64,000 nt of DNA from Spirochaetia bacterium. GTDB taxonomy: Bacteria > Spirochaetota > Leptospiria > Turneriellales > JAOUOS01. The stretch is from the NCBI GenBank assembly GCA_029880285.1, contig JAOUOS010000007.1, positions 1 through 64,000 of the forward strand. Direction: 5' to 3'. The position numbers were made by a program, and so were the translations under genes. This document shows, piece after piece, positions 54,374 to 61,744 of this stretch. Position 1 is the stretch's first letter, and each line of letters starts with the position of its first letter. Under the pieces are notes generated by a model. It saw nothing but the letters and a program-made list of their open reading frames with translations. It was not told where the DNA came from and did not search any database.

Positions 54374-55660
54374 GTGGTTCAAGAAAATAATTTTAATCTT
54401 GTACATGAAGAAAAAATTTATATCGAGAAACTGGCTGCGAGAGCAAAGCAGGCTTCAGTGCAGCTTAGAGATATAAATACTAAACAAAAAAATGAAGCTT
54501 TATTACGACTGGCAGATTTTATTGATGATAAAAAGACAGAAATTGTAAATGAAAATTCTCAAGATATAGAAAACGCTCAGATAAATGGTCTGTCACAGGC
54601 TATGATAGACAGATTATTATTAAACGATAAAGTTATAAATTCTATGATAAAATCACTTCATGAAATTATAGCTTTAACTGATCCTGTTGGCTCAATTATT
54701 GAAGGTAGAAATTTGCCGAACGGATTAAATTTAAAAAAAATAAGAATTCCTATAGGTGTTGTGGCTATTATTTATGAATCAAGACCTAATGTTACAATAG
54801 ATGTTGGCGCTTTAGCCGTAAAGTCTTCAAATGCAGTAATTTTAAGAGGCGGTAAAGAAGCTATATTAAGTAATAGAATTTTGTCGCTTCTTTTTCAAAA
54901 GGCTTTATCACAAGCAAAACTTCCCGCAGACGCGGTTTGCTTTGTAGAGAAACCACAAAGACAACTATTATATGGATTGTTACAGTTAAAAGATGATATT
55001 GATATAATTGTACCGCGCGGTGGCGAGGGATTAATTAGTTTTGTAGCAAAACATAGTTTAATTCCGGTAGTTAAACACGATAAAGGTGTATGTCATGTTT
55101 ATATTCATAGTTCCGCTAAAAAAGAAATGGCCATATCTGTTTTAATTAATTCAAAAACTCACCGTCCGGGGGTTTGCAACGCGGCAGAAACATTAATTAT
55201 AGATAAGAACTGGCCTCATTATAAAGATGCATTATCTGCTTTGCTTGATGCCGGTGTCAAACTTTACGCAGATAAAAAAACAAAAGAAATATTATCTGAC
55301 TTTGATATTCACGATTTAACAGAAGAGGGATACAATAAAGAATATTTAAGTATGGATATTTCTGTTAAAATCGTTGAAAATTGTAGTCAAGCCGTGCAAC
55401 ATATTCAAACATATACATCGCAGCATTCAGAGGCAATATTGGCCGAAGATATAAGTGCAATTAATGAATTTGAAAAAAAATTAGACTCAGCGGCTATATT
55501 TATTAATTGCTCAACCCGTTTTCATGACGGTGGTCAATTTGGCATGGGGGCAGAAGTTGGCATAGCGACGGGAAAGCTTCATGTAAGAGGTCCTATGGGA
55601 CTTTCAGATTTAACTACCATGAAATATGTAGTTTCTGGCGAAGGGCAGATTAGAGAATAA
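54374..55660 (+). CDS. proA: Gamma-glutamyl phosphate reductase
   Basis: 428 residues from GTG. Aldehyde-dehydrogenase fold: GVVAIIYESRPNVTIDVGAL, ILRGGKEAILSN, INSKTHRPGVCNAAETLIID (catalytic Cys) and FHDGGQFGMGAEVGIATGKL, then RGPMGLSDLT. It makes glutamate 5-semialdehyde for proline. proB is not adjacent. It is followed by nadD after 7 bp. Confidence 0.95.
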   Translation: MVQENNFNLVHEEKIYIEKLAARAKQASVQLRDINTKQKNEALLRLADFIDDKKTEIVNENSQDIENAQINGLSQAMIDRLLLNDKVINSMIKSLHEIIALTDPVGSIIEGRNLPNGLNLKKIRIPIGVVAIIYESRPNVTIDVGALAVKSSNAVILRGGKEAILSNRILSLLFQKALSQAKLPADAVCFVEKPQRQLLYGLLQLKDDIDIIVPRGGEGLISFVAKHSLIPVVKHDKGVCHVYIHSSAKKEMAISVLINSKTHRPGVCNAAETLIIDKNWPHYKDALSALLDAGVKLYADKKTKEILSDFDIHDLTEEGYNKEYLSMDISVKIVENCSQAVQHIQTYTSQHSEAILAEDISAINEFEKKLDSAAIFINCSTRFHDGGQFGMGAEVGIATGKLHVRGPMGLSDLTTMKYVVSGEGQIRE

Positions 55661-55667
55661 TAGAAAG

Positions 55668-56297
55668 TTGAAATCAGCTATTTTCGGGGGAAGTTTTAAT
55701 CCTGTGCAGAAAGCACACATTTCTGCTGTTCAATATATTTTAGATAACACAGATATTGATAAGATCATTCTTTTGCCCGCATTTATAGCGCCGCATAAAC
55801 AAAAGGAAAATGATATTGCTGCTTTTAGGCATCGCTTAAAGATGTTAAGAATAGCTTCAGACACACTTATTAAAGATAAGAAAGTTCAAATTTCAATTAT
55901 TGAAAAAAAACTTCCTGCCCCTAGTTATACGATTAACACATTAAAGAAATTATCTGAATTTTGCAAAGATGAAGAGCCATCGCTAATTATTGGCCGCGAT
56001 ATGTACAATATATTAGACGAATGGAAAGATGCAAAACTTTTAGCTGAAACCTATAGGTTTATTATATTAAACCGAAAATTATCAGATATTGAAAATGAAA
56101 AAATAAAATCTATGTTTAAATATAAACCTATATTCTTAAAAAATCCATTATGGGAAATTTCATCTACAAAAGTAAGGCGCCTATTTAAAGAATATTATCT
56201 AAAAAATGATAAGAAAATAATTGAAAAATTAAAAATTCTGCTGCCAGAAGAAGTTATACATTATATTTTAAAAGAAAATTTATACAATGATGCCTGA
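55668..56297 (+). CDS. nadD: Nicotinate-nucleotide adenylyltransferase with altered motif
   Basis: 209 residues from a TTG start. FGGSFNPVQKAHISAVQYI is the nucleotidyltransferase opening, but the family (H/T)xGH reads QKAH, so the first His/Thr and the Gly are replaced. SLIIGRDMYNILDEWKDA and WEISSTKVRRLF (ISSTxxR) are normal. The C-terminus ends ILPEEVIHYILKENLY. It makes NaAD in NAD synthesis. The altered motif is an oddity that may lower rate. The gene overlaps mnmG by 11 bases. Confidence 0.85.
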   Translation: MKSAIFGGSFNPVQKAHISAVQYILDNTDIDKIILLPAFIAPHKQKENDIAAFRHRLKMLRIASDTLIKDKKVQISIIEKKLPAPSYTINTLKKLSEFCKDEEPSLIIGRDMYNILDEWKDAKLLAETYRFIILNRKLSDIENEKIKSMFKYKPIFLKNPLWEISSTKVRRLFKEYYLKNDKKIIEKLKILLPEEVIHYILKENLYNDA

Positions 56298-58227
56298 AGT
56301 CTTAAAAAAAAATTCTAAATCAGGATATTTTCGATTTTTAAAAAAATTTGATTGTATCGTTATAGGCGCAGGGCACGCGGGTGCAGAGGCCGCTCATATT
56401 ACGGCTAAAGCCGGATTTCAGACTTTGTTAATTACAATGAATGTTGATACCATTGCCCAAATGAGTTGTAACCCTGCTATTGGCGGCGTGGCCAAAGGTC
56501 ATATAGTGCGCGAAGTAGATGCCTTAGGCGGTATTATGGGCAAGGCTATTGATAGAACCGGTATTCATTTTAAAATGTTAAACCAATCAAAAGGGCCGGC
56601 AGTATGGTCGCCGCGGGCTCAGGCCGACAAAAAACTTTATCAGCAAGAAATAAAATTTTTTCTTGAAAATACTGAAAATCTTCAAATATTACAGGATACC
56701 GTTTCACAAATAATTGTAAAAAATAAAAAAGTACAGGGTGTTCTTACAAGCAGAGGTTTTGAATATTTATCAAATAATATTATTGTAACTACCGGTACTT
56801 TTTTACGCGGACTTATTCATATTGGCGAGTTTGAATTTAAGGCGGGAAGATTTGGAGACAAAAGTTCAGAAGACTTGTCTGCTTCTATTTTATCGATGGG
56901 TTTTCCCATTAAAAGATTAAAAACAGGTACACCTCCTAGAATTGACGGTAAAACTATTAATTACGAAAAAACAACTATTCAGCCGCCCGATAATGTATGG
57001 CAGCCATTTTCTTATGAAAATGAGTATGCTCATAAAAAGCCGAACCTAAAACAAATTAATTGTCATATAACATACACAAACCATAAAATGCATGAATACA
57101 TCCGTAAAAATATTGGACGTTCGCCGCTATATTCAGGTAAAATACAATCAACTGGACCAAGGTATTGTCCTTCTATTGAAGATAAGATAGTACGATTTGC
57201 CGATAAAGAAAGGCATCAAATTTTCTTAGAGCCAGAGGGTCTAAATACTCAAGAAGTATACTGTAACGGTATTTCTACAAGTTTGCCTGAAGATATTCAG
57301 TGGAAATTTGTAAGAAGTATACCAGCTTTAGAAGAGGCAGTGATTATTCGCCCGGGTTACGCGATAGAATATGATTATGTTAGTCCCACAGAGCTTACCC
57401 CTTGGCTTGAAACAAAAAAAATAAACGGACTTTTTTTTGCGGGTCAAATTAACGGCACAACGGGATACGAAGAAGCCGCTGGGCAGGGTTTAATGGCGGG
57501 ATACAATGTTATTCAAAAACTTTTAAAAAAACCTGCTTTCGTTTTGCAAAGAGACGAAGCTTATATTGGCGTTTTAATTGACGATTTGGTTACTAAAGGG
57601 GTTGATGAACCCTACCGAATGTTTACTTCGCGTGCCGAATATCGTTTGTTGTTAAGGCAGGACAACGCCGACAAAAGGCTCATGAAATATGCGAAAGAAA
57701 TTGGTCTTCAAAAAGAAATATTTAAAGAAATGAATGAAAGGTACAAAAAATACTTTGAAGTAAAAAAACTGATTAAGAATACGAAAACTGATAATGTTCA
57801 CATTAAAAAGTTAAAAGCGAAAGAAGTTGAAGTTCAAAAAGGGACTACAATTGAATCGATATTTAAAAGACCGCAAATTACATCTGACATTATTTCTTTG
57901 ATTTTTGATTTTGTATCGTATAAAAAAAATGGCATAAAGCTTTCCCAAAAAGAAAAAGAACTCATAGCGATGGAAATAAAATATGAAGGGTACATTGAGC
58001 GCGAAAAATCTAAAACCAAGAGAAGGCTTGAAGCAGATCTAAAAAAAATTCCTGAAAAAATTAATTATGATAAAATAGAGGGTTTAAAATATGAAGCGCG
58101 GCAAAAATTAAAAAAAATTAAACCTTTAACTATTGGCCAGGCTTCACGAATAAGCGGAGTAGATCCGTCTGATATTGATGTTTTACTTTTATATATGAAA
58201 GCTTTAAATCTTAAATTGAAATATTAA
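56287..58227 (+). CDS. mnmG: tRNA uridine-5-carboxymethylaminomethyl modification enzyme, FAD subunit
   Basis: 646 residues. FDCIVIGAGHAGAEAAHITA (FAD loop), MSCNPAIGGVAKGHIVREVD, GTFLRGLIHIGEFEFKAGRF, RLKTGTPPRIDGKTI and FAGQINGTTGYEEAAGQGLM are intact, and the C-terminal helical domain binds MnmE. It modifies U34 of tRNAs. About 18 residues precede the first strand, a little more than usual. It overlaps nadD. Confidence 0.95.
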   Translation: MMPEVLKKNSKSGYFRFLKKFDCIVIGAGHAGAEAAHITAKAGFQTLLITMNVDTIAQMSCNPAIGGVAKGHIVREVDALGGIMGKAIDRTGIHFKMLNQSKGPAVWSPRAQADKKLYQQEIKFFLENTENLQILQDTVSQIIVKNKKVQGVLTSRGFEYLSNNIIVTTGTFLRGLIHIGEFEFKAGRFGDKSSEDLSASILSMGFPIKRLKTGTPPRIDGKTINYEKTTIQPPDNVWQPFSYENEYAHKKPNLKQINCHITYTNHKMHEYIRKNIGRSPLYSGKIQSTGPRYCPSIEDKIVRFADKERHQIFLEPEGLNTQEVYCNGISTSLPEDIQWKFVRSIPALEEAVIIRPGYAIEYDYVSPTELTPWLETKKINGLFFAGQINGTTGYEEAAGQGLMAGYNVIQKLLKKPAFVLQRDEAYIGVLIDDLVTKGVDEPYRMFTSRAEYRLLLRQDNADKRLMKYAKEIGLQKEIFKEMNERYKKYFEVKKLIKNTKTDNVHIKKLKAKEVEVQKGTTIESIFKRPQITSDIISLIFDFVSYKKNGIKLSQKEKELIAMEIKYEGYIEREKSKTKRRLEADLKKIPEKINYDKIEGLKYEARQKLKKIKPLTIGQASRISGVDPSDIDVLLLYMKALNLKLKY

Positions 58228-58236
58228 TACATAAAG

Positions 58237-59412
58237 TTATTTCATGGCTTGTTCTAAATCTTCAATTAAATCATCAGCGTCTTCAAGTCCGCATGATATT
58301 CTAACCATACCGTCTTTTATACCGCGTCTTTCTCTCTCTTCAGGCAGCATCGAAAAGTGAGTTGTTGTTATAGGCTGCGTTACAAGACTTTCTACGCCGC
58401 CGAGGCTGGCTGCTATCGTAAAAATTTTAAGTTTATCAACCATATCAGCTGTTTTTTTAGCGCTGCCGTTATATATAAAACTAAGCATGGCACCAAAATA
58501 TTTCATTTGTTTTTTTGCAGTCTGATGGCCTTCAAACTCAACAAGCCCGGGATAATTTACTTTAAGAACGTTTTCATGAGAACTTAAAAACTCCGCGATT
58601 TTTAACGCTGTTTCGCACTGAGTTTTTACTCTTATATGAAGAGTTCTTAAGCTTCTGGCTAATAAAAAAGCTGTTTCAGGAGACATTATTTGACCTAAAT
58701 TTTTTCTCCATGGCCAAATGCTTTCAATAATATCTTTTGAGGCAATTATAAATCCGCCTGTTAGATCACTATGACCGCCAAGATATTTTGTGGCGCTGTG
58801 AATGACAATATCGGCTGATAATAGCAAAGGGTTTTGATTTACAGGTGAAGCAAACGTATTATCAACTGCTGTTAATATATTTTTGCTTTTTGCAATTGTT
58901 GTTATTTTTTGTATATCTAATACTTCTAAATTAGGGTTTGTGGGTGTTTCAAAAAAAATTATTTTCGTGTTTGGTTTTATAATGTTTGATAAGTTATTAA
59001 TTTCATTACCTAATAAAAACGAAGTGGTTATACCTGCTGACGGTAAATTTGATTCTAATAGTTCGTATGTTCCGCCGTAAACATCACCAATACAAATGAT
59101 ATGATCTCCCTGTTTGCATTGAGAAAGAAAAAGCGCGGCTTCAGCTGCCATGCCCGAAGAAAAAGCCAAAGCTGCTTCGCCTTCTTCAAGTGCGGCTATT
59201 TTCTTTTCTACCGCTTTAATAGTTGGGTTTAAACCGTAGCGGGTATATAAATTACCTTCTTTTTTACCCTCTACTACATCTAATAAATCGCGGGTAGTTT
59301 TAAAGCCGAACGTAGAATGATTATAAAGAGGAATATGAATACCTCCCTGTAAATCTAGTTCTTCACCAGCATGAACGCACTTTGTAGCAAATTTGTGTTT
59401 CTTATTTTCCAT
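58237..59412 (-). CDS. Cystathionine gamma-synthase/lyase-family PLP enzyme
   Basis: 391 residues. The PLP Lys lies in HSATKYLGGHSDLTGGFI. LYTRYGLNPTIKAVEKKIAA, EALAFSSGMAAEAALF and IGDVYGGTYELL are typical, and GGVESLVTQPITTTHFSM closes the active site. Within the family it could be a gamma-synthase (MetB), an acylhomoserine sulfhydrylase or a lyase; these are not separable by eye. It would link to ahcY in Met recycling. It converges on mnmG. Confidence 0.85.
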   Translation of the reverse strand: MENKKHKFATKCVHAGEELDLQGGIHIPLYNHSTFGFKTTRDLLDVVEGKKEGNLYTRYGLNPTIKAVEKKIAALEEGEAALAFSSGMAAEAALFLSQCKQGDHIICIGDVYGGTYELLESNLPSAGITTSFLLGNEINNLSNIIKPNTKIIFFETPTNPNLEVLDIQKITTIAKSKNILTAVDNTFASPVNQNPLLLSADIVIHSATKYLGGHSDLTGGFIIASKDIIESIWPWRKNLGQIMSPETAFLLARSLRTLHIRVKTQCETALKIAEFLSSHENVLKVNYPGLVEFEGHQTAKKQMKYFGAMLSFIYNGSAKKTADMVDKLKIFTIAASLGGVESLVTQPITTTHFSMLPEERERRGIKDGMVRISCGLEDADDLIEDLEQAMK

Positions 59413-59518
59413 AAGTTAATTACTTTATTTTTATGTAAAATCTGTTGTCAATATTTATATATGATGTCTATTGATGTTTGGTTGATTGGGGCTTAGAAGA
59501 TAGAATAAAATATTTTGT

Positions 59519-60034
59519 TTATCCAAATCCCCAGTATTCTGATGGTAAAAATATTTTATAGTTATGAAAATCCATAGCTATACTATTATTTTTTAGACTT
59601 CTAAACTTATTTATATTCGAAAATAATTTTATACCATACCAAAAAAGGTTTTCTTGACTTACTTTCTTTTTTAAAAGTCTATTTAAAAACATAAATATGG
59701 ATATTCGTATTAATTGCGAAACTGTAACTCCTAAAAAGATCGCAGAATTTCTTATTAGCAATTCATCAACCCCATAAAGACATAATTGGTGTCTATGTTT
59801 TATCTTTGGTTTTCTAGCTCTTAATTTTTCTCGAATTCCAAGCATATTTTTTGTCCAACGCGGATTTTTTTTATTTGCCAATTGAAAAATGCAATATCTT
59901 ACAATCCAAGAATATGATCTATTATGAATTTTCGCAGCCAACTTAACATTTTTCCAAATGGCTTCATCCAAAAGTACTTCCCAAATATTTTTAATCTCTG
60001 TTTTAGCCCAAAGCGGCTGTTTTTTACATTTCAT
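59519..60034 (-). CDS. Hypothetical protein with two RHH-like segments
   Basis: 171 residues, basic. Two segments look alike: WEVLLDEAIWKNVKLAAKIH followed by NRSYSWIVRYCIFQLA, and QLCLYGVDELLIRNSAIFLG followed by VTVSQLIRISIFMFLN. Each has a short strand, a helix and a V/I-R turn, as in ribbon-helix-helix DNA-binding proteins. The layout recalls leptospiral DUF1564 proteins, but this is from memory. A single chain with two halves might bind DNA as a pseudo-dimer. It has no clear operon partner. Confidence 0.55.
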   Translation of the reverse strand: MKCKKQPLWAKTEIKNIWEVLLDEAIWKNVKLAAKIHNRSYSWIVRYCIFQLANKKNPRWTKNMLGIREKLRARKPKIKHRHQLCLYGVDELLIRNSAIFLGVTVSQLIRISIFMFLNRLLKKKVSQENLFWYGIKLFSNINKFRSLKNNSIAMDFHNYKIFLPSEYWGFG

Positions 60035-60204
60035 ATTAATGTAATACCCTTAAAAATTAAAATCATCCCTGTTTTTTTAAAAAAAAAACGATTTATTATT
60101 TAGAATTCTTTTTTTATAGATAAAACCAGCTGCGTTTTTCCATAGCTTATATATTTTCCTTTTCTTTACAAATAGAATCTTTTACGCTTATAGGTTAATT
60201 CTAT

Positions 60205-61743
60205 ATGGTAATATATATTTTACTTATGATGCTGTTTTTTGTTTTAATTGGTTTAATTTTTATACTACAAAAAACACCAGAGAGAATTGATAGAGCCGTT
60301 AAAGCTTTAAAGTCAGGTGAATATGAAATGGCCAGAAGTCTCTTAGATATAGAACTTAAAAAAAATAGAAGAAATACAAGAGCTAATTTTTATATGGCTC
60401 AGTGCTACGAAAAATTAAATCGTCACAACGACGCGTTAAAACATTATAATGAAGTAAAAGATTCTGAAGAGTTTGACGCTGAAGTTGATATACTATTAGT
60501 TTTAAGAAAGATAGCTAACTTATATTACTCGCAAGAAAAAATGAATGAAGCCTTTGAGTCGTATTTAGAAATACTAAAATTATATCCTGATGACATAGAC
60601 GCGAACAGCCATCTTGGCTTTATGGCTTTGGGGCAAAAAGAATTTAAGATTTCTCAGCCGTTTTTAAAAAAATGCGTACATTTAGATATTGAAAATAAAC
60701 AATTTCAATTGGCTTTTATGACGGGTTTATTTGAGGGCGGTCAGGAAAAAAAAGCTTTTGATATCATAAGAAATTTGTTAGAAGAAGATCAAAACAACTT
60801 AGAACTCAATATTTATTTCATAATTATGTGCCAGCACGATAATTTTGAAGAAGGTATTGAAAGAATTGAAGATATTGTTTTTTCAATTAAAGATAATAAT
60901 TTTATTACACTTTTAATTCGATTGTATGTCTTTATATCTTATAAACTTGAAAAAACGGAAAATATAGCAAGTTTTATTAAGAAAGTAAAAGAAAAGATAG
61001 AACTTTCTGAAGAATTAAAACTTGAAACTGAATATTATTTAATGTTATCATTATTAAAAAATATCGCGCTTGAAGAAGCCAGAAAAATTTATCAGAAAAT
61101 TATTAAAACCAAACCGAATTATAAAGATATGCAAAAAATTACGTCTTTTACCGGTTTTAACACAGAATTTGGTTTGCCGCAGGAACTTGATAAAAATATA
61201 AATGAAATATTTGAAAATACCGCTTTAAAAATTATTCCTAAAAACATTTTATTTTCTGTACTGGGTTTAAAAACTACTGAAAAAATAGAATTTGCTAAAT
61301 ATTTTGATCTTATAGAAGGTATGCCTATACTTAAAGATGATTATAAGGCGTTACCTGTTGAAAATTTATTTAAAAAATACGTTTCTCTTGATTCGGCACA
61401 ATTTCAAAGGTTTGCTGAAAAAACTGTAAATTATTATAATCAAAATATAATAAAAAAATTAAAGAGTTCAGAAAAAGATGGAATTGATATTTTAGCTAAG
61501 AATAAACACAATGCCAGTATAAGAACTCTCTTTTTCTTTCGACGCTGGCCAGAGGACGCAAACATAAGTGATGTTTTTTTGAATAATTTAATGAATAAAG
61601 TTACAGAAATAAAGGCTATAGATGGCATTCTTATAAGTAATGGAAAATTAACCGTTGAAGCTCAAAAAAAAATTTCGTCTATGAAAAAAATTACAATTTT
61701 AGATGAAAAAATACTTTCTAAAATAATGCGTACATTTTTATAA
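60205..61743 (+). CDS. TPR protein with degenerate Mrr-like nuclease fold
   Basis: 512 residues. An N-terminal membrane helix (MVIYILLMMLFFVLIGLIFI) is followed by several TPR units (ALKSGEYEMARSLLDIELKK; YMAQCYEKLNRHNDALKHYN; SYLEILKLYPDDIDANSHLG). The C-terminal 130 residues resemble an Mrr_cat fold: DGIDILAKNKHNASIR, LFFFRRWPEDANIS and DGILISNGKLTVEAQKKI. The catalytic E/QxK is not seen (FFFRRW instead). It may be a membrane-bound scaffold that retains a dead nuclease fold. It converges on smc. Confidence 0.65.
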   Translation: MVIYILLMMLFFVLIGLIFILQKTPERIDRAVKALKSGEYEMARSLLDIELKKNRRNTRANFYMAQCYEKLNRHNDALKHYNEVKDSEEFDAEVDILLVLRKIANLYYSQEKMNEAFESYLEILKLYPDDIDANSHLGFMALGQKEFKISQPFLKKCVHLDIENKQFQLAFMTGLFEGGQEKKAFDIIRNLLEEDQNNLELNIYFIIMCQHDNFEEGIERIEDIVFSIKDNNFITLLIRLYVFISYKLEKTENIASFIKKVKEKIELSEELKLETEYYLMLSLLKNIALEEARKIYQKIIKTKPNYKDMQKITSFTGFNTEFGLPQELDKNINEIFENTALKIIPKNILFSVLGLKTTEKIEFAKYFDLIEGMPILKDDYKALPVENLFKKYVSLDSAQFQRFAEKTVNYYNQNIIKKLKSSEKDGIDILAKNKHNASIRTLFFFRRWPEDANISDVFLNNLMNKVTEIKAIDGILISNGKLTVEAQKKISSMKKITILDEKILSKIMRTFL

Positions 61744-61744
61744 A

